Numbered from the stretch's first letter, positions 1 through 7,530 are shown. The stretch: 29,244 nt of DNA from JBBCJM01 sp037190175 (GCA_037190175.1 JBBCJM010000270.1:1-29244); one strand, 5' to 3'. Notes: generated by a model not told the origin, from the letters alone. A program made the numbers and translations.

Positions 1-1593
1 GGTTTCCGCCGCACCCTCGGCCTCGTCGGCCAGCCAGGCGCGGGCGCGGGCGGCCAGGGCTGCCACCTCGGCCGCGGCGCCGCCCATCCCGCCCCCCACG
101 GTGATGCGGATGCTCTGCACGAAGTCTTCCTGCAGGTCGGCCAGGATCAGCCCCTCGGCACAGAGGATGCCGGGCGCCCGCGGGATGATGATCCGTCGCA
201 TCCCGATGGCCTGCGCCACATCGGTCGCGTGCAGCCCGCCGGCGCCGCCGAAGGGCATCAGCAGGAACTTGCGCGGATCGTAGCCCCGCTCGATCGAGAC
301 CGCGCGGATCGCCCGGGCCATGTTCGAGTTGACGATGCCGATGATGCCCAGCGCCGCCTCCTCGATGCCGATCCCCAGTTGCCGGGCCAAGGGCTCGACC
401 ACCCGCACCGCGGCCTCGCGGTCGATCCGCATGTCGCCGCCGGTCAGCCGGGTGGGCAGCCGGCCGAGGATCACGTTGGCATCCGAGACCGTGGGTTTCG
501 TGCCGCCGTGGCCGTAGCAGGCCGGCCCCGGCACCGCGCCCGCGCTTTCCGGCCCCACCTTCATCAGCCCGTCGGCGCCGATATGGGCGATGGAGCCGCC
601 GCCCGCCCCCACGGTGTGGATATCCACCAGCGGGAGCCGGATGCGGAAGCCCGCGATGTCGCGCACGCTGGCAATGGCGGTCTTGCCGCCGCGGATCAGG
701 CAGACGTCGGTGCTGGTGCCGCCGATGTCCAGCGTGATCACGTCGCCCGCCCCCGACATCCGCCCGGCCCCCGCCGCACCCACCGCCCCCGCGGCCGGGC
801 CCGACAGCGCGGTGCGCACCGGGAACAGCGCGGCGCGGCTGACCGACATCAGCCCGCCGCTGGACTGGAAGATCCCGAAGTCGGCGTTCGGCGCGTAATC
901 CGCCACCTGCTCGCGCAGCCGGTTCATGTAGCTGCCGACCTCGGGTTGCAGGAAGGCGTTGATCGAGGTGGTCGAGAACCGTTCGAACTCGCGGAACTCC
1001 GGCTGCACCTCGGAGGAGACCGAGACGGCAAGGCCGGGCAGCGCCCCGCGCAGCGCCTCGGCCAGCCGCCGCTCGTGCTCGGGGTTCAGGAAGGCGAAGA
1101 TCAGGCAGACCGCCACCCCGCCGATCCCGGGCATCGCGCGGATCGCCTCGACCGCCGCGGCGATGCTCTCGTCGCTCAGCGGGCGCACCACCCGGCCGTC
1201 GGCGCCGATGCGTTCGTCCACCTCGATCCGATGGGCGCGGTCGGCCAGCGGTTTCGGCGGGTCGACCTGCAGGTCGTAGATGCTGGGCCGGATCTGGCGG
1301 CCGATCTCCAGCAGGTCGCGGAAGCCCCGGGTGGTGATGACCGCGATCTTCGCCCCCTTGCGTTGCAGCAGGGCGTTGGTGGCCACCGTGGTGCCGTGGC
1401 CGAAGCGGGTGATGGCGGCCGGGTCGATCCCGTGCCTTTCGGTCAGCTCGCGCAGCCCGTGCAGGACCGCGCGCGAGGGATCGTCCGGGGTCGAGGGCCG
1501 CTTGTGGACGGCCGCGCGTCCGCTGCCCAGTTCGCGTGCGGCGAAATCGGTGAAGGTTCCCCCGACATCGCAGCCGACGATCCACCTCTCCAT
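1..1593 (-). CDS. Hydantoinase/oxoprolinase family protein (HyuA type), 3' end cut by window
   Basis: The gene reads leftward from ATG at 1593 and stays open for 531 codons to the window edge; family members run to about 690 residues, so the C-terminal quarter is missing. The N-terminus carries the phosphate-binding VGCDVGGTFTDF motif of the ASKHA fold (residues 5-16). A GHGTTVATNALLQ stretch follows near residue 65 and a second ATP-binding loop DIGGTSTDV near residue 290. Enzymes of this family hydrolyse cyclic amides such as hydantoins or 5-oxoproline, usually ATP-dependent, and normally need a HyuB partner encoded next to them; that partner would lie beyond base 1. The substrate cannot be told from sequence. 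A 10-bp-arm inverted repeat lies 27-55 bases upstream of the start. It is separated by 370 bp from the aspartate dehydrogenase-like gene on the same strand, so it probably has its own promoter. Family assignment is firm, function is not. Confidence 0.9.
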   Translation of the reverse strand, partial: MERWIVGCDVGGTFTDFAARELGSGRAAVHKRPSTPDDPSRAVLHGLRELTERHGIDPAAITRFGHGTTVATNALLQRKGAKIAVITTRGFRDLLEIGRQIRPSIYDLQVDPPKPLADRAHRIEVDERIGADGRVVRPLSDESIAAAVEAIRAMPGIGGVAVCLIFAFLNPEHERRLAEALRGALPGLAVSVSSEVQPEFREFERFSTTSINAFLQPEVGSYMNRLREQVADYAPNADFGIFQSSGGLMSVSRAALFPVRTALSGPAAGAVGAAGAGRMSGAGDVITLDIGGTSTDVCLIRGGKTAIASVRDIAGFRIRLPLVDIHTVGAGGGSIAHIGADGLMKVGPESAGAVPGPACYGHGGTKPTVSDANVILGRLPTRLTGGDMRIDREAAVRVVEPLARQLGIGIEEAALGIIGIVNSNMARAIRAVSIERGYDPRKFLLMPFGGAGGLHATDVAQAIGMRRIIIPRAPGILCAEGLILADLQEDFVQSIRITVGGGMGGAAAEVAALAARARAWLADEAEGAAET

Positions 1594-1619
1594 CGTGTCA
1601 TGTCCCTCTGAGAATCCGC

Positions 1620-1648
1620 ATTTCAGTATCCTTAGAGTATACTGAAAT
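1620..1648. promoter_or_regulatory. Candidate operator upstream of the hyuA-type gene
   Basis: ATTTCAGTAT (1620-1629) and ATACTGAAAT (1639-1648) are perfect 10-base inverted arms around a 9-base spacer. The right arm overlaps an 8-base palindrome AGTATACT (1636-1643), and AGTATCCT in the left half looks like a degenerate direct copy. The element is the most AT-rich patch nearby and lies 27-55 bases upstream of the start codon, a usual place for a repressor site. The regulator is not identified; a GntR-type protein is one possibility by analogy only. Confidence 0.5.
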
Positions 1649-1903
1649 CCAGGCAAGCGGAATCTTCCGGCGCCGGCCAGCCGGGCGGCCATGGCAGGAA
1701 CGGAGTGTCGGGCGTCACTGTCGGAACAGGGGCGGGGGCCGCGACCGGCTAGCAGGGGCCCATGCCTCGGTGAAACCGGCTCTGGAATGGAGGGGGCGGG
1801 CAGGCTGGAATTGAGCGACGGCAGGGGCGTCAATTCCGGCGGGGAATTGGCGCGATTTCGTTTGCCCTTTCGTTTCCGGGCTTCCGGGAAATATCCGCGC
1901 CGA

Positions 1904-1922
1904 CGCCGGCAATTCGCCGGCG
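1904..1922 (-). terminator. Possible terminator hairpin after the aspartate dehydrogenase-like gene
   Basis: CGCCGGC and GCCGGCG form a perfect 7-bp stem around the loop AATTC, 42 bases downstream of the stop codon. There is no T-run after it on the minus strand, so intrinsic termination is uncertain. Confidence 0.3.
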
Positions 1923-1963
1923 CCCCGCATCGTGATTTGATGGGGGCCGTTCCTCAGGCCGGA

Positions 1964-2737
1964 TCAGACGATCAGCAGCCCGCGGCCGGCGAGGATGCGA
2001 CTGACCGAGCCCAGCGCCGACAGCGGCGTGTAGCTGCCCGTCACCCCGCCCAGCGACTGCGAGGCCACGCGGATATCCCAGTCCAGCCCGGGGCCGGTGA
2101 CCTCGATCCGGTGCTCCATCCGCTGCAACCCCGGCACCGCGACGATCCGGCTCAGCGTGCGGTCGAAGCCCAGCCCCGCCAGCGCCACCGCGGCATGGAC
2201 ATTGACGTTGCGCGGAAAGCGCGCGCAGGCGCCGCGGGCAGGGCCCTCATAGAGCAGCCCTTCCGCATCCTCCTGCACGCCAAGGCTTTTCCCGCTCTTG
2301 GTGGTGGTGATGGTGACGCTTTCCAGCACCGGGCGGCCATCGGCGATCCCGTCCAGCCCCAGCACCGCCCCGTGCGGCACAAAGATCCTGCGGCCCGAGG
2401 CGGCGGCGGCCGCCAGCAGCGCCTCCATCACCGCCGGCTCCGCCAGCGCGGTGCAGCTGAACAGGCAGAGGTCGGCCCTTGCCAGCACCTGCGCGCCATG
2501 GGTGCGCACCGCGTCGGGCGTGGCGGCCTCGACCACCAGATCCACCCCGCGCGCCAGCGCCCGGGCGGGATCGGCGACATAAAGCCGGTGATGGGGATCC
2601 GAAGTCCGGGCCAGGCGCGATTCGGTCACCAGCACATGGTCGATTTCGGCGATCCCGGATCTCTCCAGCCCGTCGATCAGCGCGCCGGCAATCGTTCCCG
2701 CGCCGATGATGCCAATTCTGGGAGGGCGGCCGGTCAT
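1964..2737 (-). CDS. Aspartate dehydrogenase family protein
   Basis: A 257-residue protein with an N-terminal Rossmann motif IGIIGAGTIAG (residues 8-18) and the C-terminal DUF108 domain typical of L-aspartate dehydrogenases, which convert aspartate to oxaloacetate (or iminoaspartate) and ammonia with NAD(P)H. The FPRNVNV stretch near residues 174-180 is characteristic. In characterised members I recall an Asn-x-His pair near the C-terminus; here the matching place reads R-M-E-H-R-I (His209), so the His appears kept while the Asn seems to be Met. That alignment is by eye. I chose ATG at 2737, which has an AGGA site seven bases upstream, over an in-frame start 69 bases earlier. It follows allA by 114 bp with a promoter-like sequence between them. 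An aspartate or iminoacid role beside hydantoin and ureide genes fits amide nitrogen salvage, but that is inference. Confidence 0.82.
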   Translation of the reverse strand: MTGRPPRIGIIGAGTIAGALIDGLERSGIAEIDHVLVTESRLARTSDPHHRLYVADPARALARGVDLVVEAATPDAVRTHGAQVLARADLCLFSCTALAEPAVMEALLAAAAASGRRIFVPHGAVLGLDGIADGRPVLESVTITTTKSGKSLGVQEDAEGLLYEGPARGACARFPRNVNVHAAVALAGLGFDRTLSRIVAVPGLQRMEHRIEVTGPGLDWDIRVASQSLGGVTGSYTPLSALGSVSRILAGRGLLIV

Positions 2738-2777
2738 GATAAATCCTGCTTCCTGGCGGCAATCGCATTGCGCGCGG

Positions 2778-2806
2778 ACGATAGGGGCTGGCCAGGATCG
2801 GCGCAA
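2778..2806 (-). promoter_or_regulatory. Candidate promoter of the aspartate dehydrogenase-like gene
   Basis: On the minus strand TTGCGC (2801-2806) and TATCGT (2778-2783) are separated by exactly 17 bases and lie about 40 bases upstream of the chosen start. The match to the sigma-70 consensus is moderate. Confidence 0.35.
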
Positions 2807-2851
2807 GCTCCGATGGCAAGGATCGTGGAATCGTCCGGCCCGGATTCGGGA

Positions 2852-3328
2852 TCAGGCCGCGCGGATGGTCCAGGGGCTGGGGTAGCGGTGTTCCTCGAGG
2901 TTCGCTCCGGGCCCGATGCGGTCGATGACGGCGAAGAGGCCGGGGGCGGCCAGCGGCGTCAGCACCCCGTGCCAGGTGCCGCGGTGCAGGTTGATGCCCT
3001 GCGTCCCGTCGGTCAGGAAGGCGCGGGGCGCGGCTTCGGGGCCGGTCGCCACCGTCACCAGGAACGGGTGGGCGGTCATCGGGATGAAGGCCTGGCTGCC
3101 CTCGGGGTGGCGCTCGATCAGGTCGAGCCTGTAGGGCAGCGCCCGCGGCTCGGCCAGGAAGACCGAGATGCCCGCCCGCCCCTCCGCCCCGAAGTCCAGC
3201 CGGGCGAGGTCGTGGTGGCGGCGGCAGAGGCCGGCGTTGATCAGGCGATGCTCGCCGCCCGCCTGCAAGACCTCGCCGAAGGGGGCGAAGGCGGCGGGGG
3301 TCAGCGGTTCGGCGAGGATCTCTTGCAT
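2852..3328 (-). CDS. allA: Ureidoglycolate lyase
   Basis: A 158-residue protein of the ureidoglycolate lyase family, which splits (S)-ureidoglycolate into glyoxylate and urea, the last step of ureide breakdown. Recognisable blocks are LTPAAFAPFGEVL near the N-terminus, FLAEPRALPYRLDLIERHP in the middle (the usual HP-x-GSQAF follows as EGSQAFIP), and INLHRGTWHGVLTPL toward the C-terminus, which carries the conserved His of the active site. A TTG two codons earlier could also start it, but ATG at 3328 has a GAAGG site seven bases upstream. It lies downstream of the aminohydrolase and the PuuE fusion on the same strand, so the order of genes follows the order of reactions. The 100-base gap to the upstream gene holds a GC-rich hairpin element in the opposite orientation. 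Confidence 0.93.
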   Translation of the reverse strand: MQEILAEPLTPAAFAPFGEVLQAGGEHRLINAGLCRRHHDLARLDFGAEGRAGISVFLAEPRALPYRLDLIERHPEGSQAFIPMTAHPFLVTVATGPEAAPRAFLTDGTQGINLHRGTWHGVLTPLAAPGLFAVIDRIGPGANLEEHRYPSPWTIRAA

Positions 3329-3356
3329 GGGCAAGCCTTCGGTCTGGAGGAGAGCC

Positions 3357-3408
3357 CCGGGGGTTGTGCACCCCCGGACCCCCGCAGGATATTTGACAAG
3401 AGAAGAAG
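3357..3408 (+). repeat. GC-rich hairpin element, copy 1
   Basis: CCGGGGGT and ACCCCCGG form an 8-bp stem around TGTGC. It is followed by ACCCCCGC, then GGATATTTGACAAG and an AAGAAGGA tail. The same plan recurs at 12000, 12187, 26650 and 26740. Here it lies between two minus-strand genes but points rightward, unlike the other copies, which all follow the gene they sit behind. Confidence 0.75.
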
Positions 3409-3428
3409 GACGGGGGCGAGAGTCGATC

Positions 3429-4265
3429 CTATCGTCCGAAGCCCCCCGGCCCGCGCAGCTTCGCGTGGCGGTTCACGGCCTTGTAGAGCAGATAGCGGAA
3501 CGGGCCCGGGCCGCCGGCATAGCAGGCCTGCGGGCAGAAGGCGCGCAGCCACATGAAATCGCCCGCCTCCACCTCCACCCAGTCGCGGTTCAGGCGATAG
3601 ACCGCCTTGCCCTCCAGCACGTAGAGCCCGTGTTCCATCACATGGGTCTCCTCGAAGGGGATCACGTTGCCCGGCTGCAGGGTCACGATGTTCACATGCA
3701 TGTCGTGGCGCAGGTCGGAGGGGTCGACGAAGCGCGTCGTGGCCCAGCCGCCCGCCGTGCCGGGCATCGAGGCCGGGGTGATGTGCTGTTCGTTGGTCAC
3801 GAAGGCCTGCGGCACCTCGACCCCCGGCGCGGGCTCGTAGAGCTTGCGCACCCAGTGCAGGCCGGCCGGGCCGGGGCCGGTGTTGTGCAGCGTCCAGGCG
3901 CAGCCCGGCGGCAGGTAGGCATAGCCGCCGGCGGCGAGGTCGTGGCCCTGCCCCTCGACGGTCAGCCGCAGCCGGCCCTCGGTCACGAACAGCACCCCCT
4001 CCGCCCCCGGTTCCACCTCCGGCGTGTCGGACCCGCCCTCGGCGTCGATGGTCAGGACATATTGCGAGAAGGTCTCGGAAAACCCCGACATCGGCCGGGC
4101 GATCACCCAGAACCGGGTGCGGCTCCAGCCCGGCAGCAGGCTGGTCACGATGTCGGACATCACGCCCCGGGGGATCACCGCATAGGCTTCGGTGAAGACC
4201 GCGCGGCCGGTGTGCAGCGCGGTCTGCGGCGGCAGGCCGTCGGCGGGGGTGGCATAGGTGCTCAT
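3429..4265 (-). CDS. (S)-ureidoglycine aminohydrolase (bicupin)
   Basis: A 278-residue two-cupin protein that releases ammonia from (S)-ureidoglycine to give (S)-ureidoglycolate, the step between allantoate and AllA. The C-terminal cupin has Glu206, His208 and His212 in FEETHVMEH and Gln246 in FCPQACY. Their spacing (2, 6 and 40 residues) equals that of the manganese ligands I recall for the plant enzyme (Glu235, His237, His241, Gln275), which supports an active enzyme. The N-terminal cupin (EGVLFVTEGRLRLTV) lacks such a set. The ATG overlaps the stop of the upstream PuuE fusion by four bases (ATGA), indicating translational coupling. E. coli allE / ylbA is the corresponding gene; plant genes are called UGLYAH. 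Confidence 0.92.
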   Translation of the reverse strand: MSTYATPADGLPPQTALHTGRAVFTEAYAVIPRGVMSDIVTSLLPGWSRTRFWVIARPMSGFSETFSQYVLTIDAEGGSDTPEVEPGAEGVLFVTEGRLRLTVEGQGHDLAAGGYAYLPPGCAWTLHNTGPGPAGLHWVRKLYEPAPGVEVPQAFVTNEQHITPASMPGTAGGWATTRFVDPSDLRHDMHVNIVTLQPGNVIPFEETHVMEHGLYVLEGKAVYRLNRDWVEVEAGDFMWLRAFCPQACYAGGPGPFRYLLYKAVNRHAKLRGPGGFGR

Positions 4266-5659
4266 GGCATGTCCTTCAGGCGCAGTTCCGCGATCCGCTC
4301 CACCTGCGCGCAGGCGGTGGCGAATTCGGTGGCGCTGTCGTTGGCGATCCGCCGGTCGAAGGCGGTCAGGATCGTGGTCTTGGTGTTGTCGCGCACGGCG
4401 ATGATGAAGGGGAAGCCGTGGCGCTCCACATAGGCCGCGTTCAGCCGCTGGAAGGTGGCGCGCTCGGCGTCGGTCAGCGCGTCGAGCGCGGCGCTGGCCT
4501 GTTCGGCGGTGCTCTCGGGCGTCAGCCGTTTCGCCGCCGCCAGCTTGCCGGCCAGATCCGGGTGGGCGCGCAGCACGCCCAGGCGTTCCTCGTGCGAGGC
4601 GGAGCGGAACACGCGGGCGAGCGCATTGTGCAGCCCGGTGGCGGTGTCATGCGCCGGCCCGAGTTCCAGCGCCCAGGCGCGTTCCGCGATCCAGGGCGAG
4701 TGCTCGAACACGCCGCCGAAACGGGCGACGAAGGTGTCGCGGTCCATCCGGCTGGGGCGGTCCCGGCGTACCGGAGGATGCTCGGAAGCCCAATGCGCAG
4801 CGATCGCGCCGCGGGTGGCGACCCAGGCGCCCCTGGCGGCGATATGGTCCAGGAACCGCACCAGCCCGCCGATCTTGCCCGGCCGCCCCACCAGCCGGCA
4901 ATGCAGGCCCACCGACATCATCCGCCCGCCCTCGGCATCCAGCGCATCGAAGGCGTCGATCAGGTAGTCGCCGAAGTCGCGCCCCGTCACCCAGCCCGGG
5001 GCGCCGGCGAAGCGCATGTCGTTGGCCTCCAGCGTATAGGGGATGACCAGCTGGTCGCGGCCGCCCGCCTCGATCCAGTAGGGCAGGTCGTCGTCGTAGG
5101 TGTCCGAGATCCAGTCGAAAAGCCCGGTCTCGGCGGTCAGCCGCACGGTGTTCATCGAGCAGCGGCCGGTGTACCAGCCGCGCGGCGGCTCGCCCGTCAC
5201 CTCGGTATGCAGCCGGATCGCCTCGGCGATCTGGGCGCGTTCCTCGGCCTCGGGCATGTCGCGGTGGTCGATCCACTTCAGCCCGTGCGAGGCGATCTCC
5301 CACCCCGCCGCCTTCATCGCCGCCACCTGCCCGGGGGCGCGGGCCAGCGCGGTGGCCACGCCATAGACGGTGACCGGCAGGCCGCGGCCGGTGAACAGGC
5401 GATGCAGCCGCCAGAACCCGGCCCGGGCGCCGTAGTCGTAGACCGATTCCATGTTCCAGTGCCGCATCCCCGGCCAGGGCTGGGCGCCGGGGATGTCGGA
5501 CAGGAAGCCCTCGGACCCCCCGTCGCCGTGCAGCAGGCAGTTCTCGCCCCCCTCCTCGTAGTTCAGCACCAGCGAGACGGCGACCCGCGCGCCCTCGGGC
5601 CAGTTGGCCGCGGGCGGATGGGGGCCGTGGCCGTGGAAGTCGCGGGGGTAACGGTTCAT
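4262..5659 (-). CDS. Bifunctional allantoinase PuuE / OHCU decarboxylase
   Basis: A 465-residue fusion. Residues 1 to about 305 form a polysaccharide deacetylase-like barrel of the PuuE type, the allantoinase unrelated to the amidohydrolase enzyme. Diagnostic blocks are NYEEGGEN, WEIASHGLKWIDH, RGWYTGRCSMNT and SVGLHCRLVGRPGK. Residues from about 310 to the end are an OHCU decarboxylase domain, which turns 2-oxo-4-hydroxy-4-carboxy-5-ureidoimidazoline into (S)-allantoin; it shows LRAHPDLAGKLA with the catalytic His, and a RHGFPFIIAVR block. The product of the C-terminal domain is therefore the substrate of the N-terminal one. The start at 5659 has AAGGAG seven bases upstream. It heads the leftward ureide operon and is divergent from the hydroxyisourate hydrolase gene. 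The same fusion is known in other alphaproteobacteria, so it is unusual but not new. Confidence 0.93.
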   Translation of the reverse strand: MNRYPRDFHGHGPHPPAANWPEGARVAVSLVLNYEEGGENCLLHGDGGSEGFLSDIPGAQPWPGMRHWNMESVYDYGARAGFWRLHRLFTGRGLPVTVYGVATALARAPGQVAAMKAAGWEIASHGLKWIDHRDMPEAEERAQIAEAIRLHTEVTGEPPRGWYTGRCSMNTVRLTAETGLFDWISDTYDDDLPYWIEAGGRDQLVIPYTLEANDMRFAGAPGWVTGRDFGDYLIDAFDALDAEGGRMMSVGLHCRLVGRPGKIGGLVRFLDHIAARGAWVATRGAIAAHWASEHPPVRRDRPSRMDRDTFVARFGGVFEHSPWIAERAWALELGPAHDTATGLHNALARVFRSASHEERLGVLRAHPDLAGKLAAAKRLTPESTAEQASAALDALTDAERATFQRLNAAYVERHGFPFIIAVRDNTKTTILTAFDRRIANDSATEFATACAQVERIAELRLKDMP

Positions 5660-5799
5660 CTGCAGGCTCCTTGCCGGGCGGAGGTTAGGGCAGCGGGCGG
5701 GGTTTGTTTTTCAAATTCTGCGCGAAAGACCTGTCGGGCCGCAAACCCCTCGCGCAGGCCGCGGGAACCGCTAGGATGCCGGGAAAGGCGGAGGTGACC

Positions 5800-6159
5800 A
5801 TGGCGGGCGGACGGCTGACCACGCATGTGCTGGATACCGCGCGGGGACGGCCCGCAGCGGGGGTGCGGATCGCGCTCTATCGCCTCTCCGGGCAGAGCCA
5901 CCGGAAGATCGCCGAGACGGTGACCAATGCCGACGGCCGCACCGATGCGCCGATGCTGGCGGGCGAGGCGCTGACGGAAGGCACCTACGAACTGGTGTTC
6001 TTCGCCGGCGAGTATCTGCGCGCCAGCGGGCAGGCGGGCGAGGGGGTGCTGTTCCTGGACGAGATCCCGATCCGCTTCGGCATCCCGGATGCCGGCCAGC
6101 ACTATCACGTGCCGCTCCTGATCTCGCCCTTCGCCTATTCGACCTACCGCGGCAGCTGA
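5800..6159 (+). CDS. uraH: 5-hydroxyisourate hydrolase (transthyretin-like)
   Basis: A 119-residue protein that hydrolyses 5-hydroxyisourate, the product of urate oxidation, to OHCU. It begins with the signature LTTHVLDTARG (His9), has Arg47 in NADGRTD and His103 in HYHVPLL, and ends in the hallmark tetrapeptide YRGS. Those residues correspond to the known active-site set of the family. ATG at 5800 has a GGAGG site close upstream; an in-frame ATG 96 bases earlier (5704) would add a tail with no family similarity. The gene is divergent from the PuuE fusion, which carries the next enzyme of the pathway, so the 140 bp between them probably holds both promoters. Its stop lies inside the end of the convergent EI24 gene (16-base overlap). 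Confidence 0.94.
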   Translation: MAGGRLTTHVLDTARGRPAAGVRIALYRLSGQSHRKIAETVTNADGRTDAPMLAGEALTEGTYELVFFAGEYLRASGQAGEGVLFLDEIPIRFGIPDAGQHYHVPLLISPFAYSTYRGS

Positions 6160-6851
6160 GCGTCGCCGGCCAGCCGGTGGAAGAAGTGGGTGAAGGTCGC
6201 CGCCCCCAGCACCGGGACGACGAGGTTCACCAGCGGGATCGACAAGGGCGCCGCCATCAGCGTGCCGGCCAGCCAGATCTGCGCCCAGTGCCGGCCGCGC
6301 AGCTCCCTGGCCCCCTGCCGGCCCAGGTGGCGGGCGGCGACCAGGGTGAAGTATTCCCGCCCCAGCAGGAACCCGTTCAGCGCCCAGAACACCAGCGGCG
6401 TGGCGAGGCCCACCACGATATAGGCCAGCACCGCGATCAGGTTGATCGCCACCAGCAGCGCGAAGAAATTGGCGGTCATGATCAGCGTGTCGCCCCAGGG
6501 CAGCCGCGGCGCGGGGCGCAGATGGGGATAGTGCCGCGCCTCCACCGCATCCACCACGTCGTCGAGGAAGAGGCCCGAGAAGGCCGAGGCCACCGGCACC
6601 ATCAGGAAGATGGAGAGCCCGATCATGAAGAGGACCGAGCCGATGGTCAGCAGGGTGTCGAGGCCCCCCACCGGCCCTACCAGCGGGATCTCCACCACCT
6701 CGGGCGTGATCATCTGCACGAAGGCGAGGAACCCGGCATAGACCCCGGTCAGCAGCGCCACGGTCAGCGCCACGCCCCAGAGGAGCACCCGGCGGAACCG
6801 CGGGTCGCCCATCTGCCGCAGCGCCAGCAGGAAGTCCCGCAGGACGCCCAC
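6144..6851 (-). CDS. EI24 / CysZ-like integral membrane protein
   Basis: A 235-residue membrane protein with long hydrophobic stretches around residues 25-50, 70-95, 135-165 and 190-215 and the LDDVVDAVEARHYPHL and WALNGFLLGREYFTLVAARHLGR motifs of the EI24 domain (Pfam family that includes the sulfate transporter CysZ). Whether this one moves sulfate cannot be decided from the sequence; there are no sulfur genes next to it. I place the start at GTG 6851, one base after the stop of the nitroreductase gene. The alternative upstream ATG would overlap that gene by about 140 bases. The gene is co-directional with the nitroreductase and probably translationally coupled to it. Confidence 0.8.
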   Translation of the reverse strand: MGVLRDFLLALRQMGDPRFRRVLLWGVALTVALLTGVYAGFLAFVQMITPEVVEIPLVGPVGGLDTLLTIGSVLFMIGLSIFLMVPVASAFSGLFLDDVVDAVEARHYPHLRPAPRLPWGDTLIMTANFFALLVAINLIAVLAYIVVGLATPLVFWALNGFLLGREYFTLVAARHLGRQGARELRGRHWAQIWLAGTLMAAPLSIPLVNLVVPVLGAATFTHFFHRLAGDAQLPR

Positions 6852-6852
6852 T

Positions 6853-7425
6853 TCAGTCCGCCCAGGTGACGACGCGCGCGGGGTCGGGCCGCGGGCGGTC
6901 GGGGGCGGCGGGGCCGGGGGTGCCGATGTGCACGAAGCCCGCCACCCATTCCTGCGGGGCAAGGCCCAGCCCCCGGTCCATGAAGCCGCGGTCATAGGCG
7001 CACCAGCCGGTCAGCCAGCAGGCGGCCCAGCCCGCCGCCTGCGCCGCGTTGACGAGGTTGAGGCACAGCGCGCCGGTGGACAGCGTCTGTTCCAGCGCCG
7101 GGATCTTCTCGGAGGGCTTCGGGCTGGCGATCACCGCGACGGCAAGGGGGGAGCGGGCGAACTGGCCGCGGCCCTTGTCGGCGGTCTCGGGGTCGAGCCC
7201 GGTCTCGCCCCCGATCTCCACCGCCAGCGCCGCCAGCCGGTCGAGCGCGGGGCGGGGCAGCACGATCAGCCGCCAGGGCTCCAGCTTGCCATGGTCGGGC
7301 ACCCTGAGCGCCGCGGTCAGGATCCCGGTCAACGCCTGGCGGTCGGGGACGGGCGCGGTCATCAGCTTGGCCGGATAGGACTGGCGACGGGCGAGGAAGG
7401 CGAAGGCGGCGGGATCGGCGGTCAT
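6853..7425 (-). CDS. Nitroreductase family protein (YdjA-like)
   Basis: A 190-residue flavoprotein of the nitroreductase superfamily, closest in length and layout to the small YdjA type. The N-terminal FLARRQSYPAKLM stretch supplies the Arg-x-x-Ser FMN phosphate-binding motif (about residues 10-13), PDHGKLEPWRLIVL follows near residue 45, and the AAQAAGWAACWLTGW segment near residue 135 is the conserved helix plus FMN-contact loop. Members reduce nitro compounds or other acceptors with NAD(P)H; the physiological substrate is not evident. ATG at 7425 is preceded by AAAGGAG at the right distance, whereas the upstream in-frame start at 7494 is not. Confidence 0.88.
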   Translation of the reverse strand: MTADPAAFAFLARRQSYPAKLMTAPVPDRQALTGILTAALRVPDHGKLEPWRLIVLPRPALDRLAALAVEIGGETGLDPETADKGRGQFARSPLAVAVIASPKPSEKIPALEQTLSTGALCLNLVNAAQAAGWAACWLTGWCAYDRGFMDRGLGLAPQEWVAGFVHIGTPGPAAPDRPRPDPARVVTWAD

Positions 7426-7496
7426 GGCGGCTCCTTTCGGGATCGCCCCAGCACTGGGCCGGCCGGCGGGCAGGGTCAAGGCCCCTCCTCCCATGC

Positions 7497-7517
7497 GTCC
7501 GGCGCCCTCCGCCGGAC
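7497..7517 (-). terminator. Hairpin after the epimerase gene
   Basis: GTCCGGCG and CGCCGGAC form a perfect 8-bp stem around CCCTC, 14 bases after the epimerase stop codon. No T-run follows on the minus strand, so it may stabilise a 3' end or act with Rho. Confidence 0.4.
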
Positions 7518-7530
7518 CGACGCCGGAAGG

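Larger units (their letters stand above)
1594..1963. other. Non-coding spacer with operator-like repeats
   Basis: I find no gene in these 370 bases. They hold an inverted repeat near the hyuA start (1620-1648), a GC-rich stem-loop near the end of the upstream gene (1904-1922), and several copies of a GGAATTG motif: GGAATTGA at 1807, its complement TCAATTCC at 1830, GGAATTG at 1843 and CAATTC at 1910. The region is richer in A+T than the flanking genes, as expected for a promoter region. Confidence 0.6.

Noticed and set aside
734..741. A third GTGATCAC octamer, inside the hydantoinase gene
   Set aside because: Single copy in coding sequence; the codons are ordinary Val-Ile-Thr, so it is likely chance. 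It shows that the octamer alone is not proof of an operator.
229..1611. 460-codon plus-strand open frame opposite the hydantoinase gene
   Set aside because: It is the antisense shadow of the real gene; composition is Arg/Gly/Ala-rich without any motif, as happens in GC-rich DNA.
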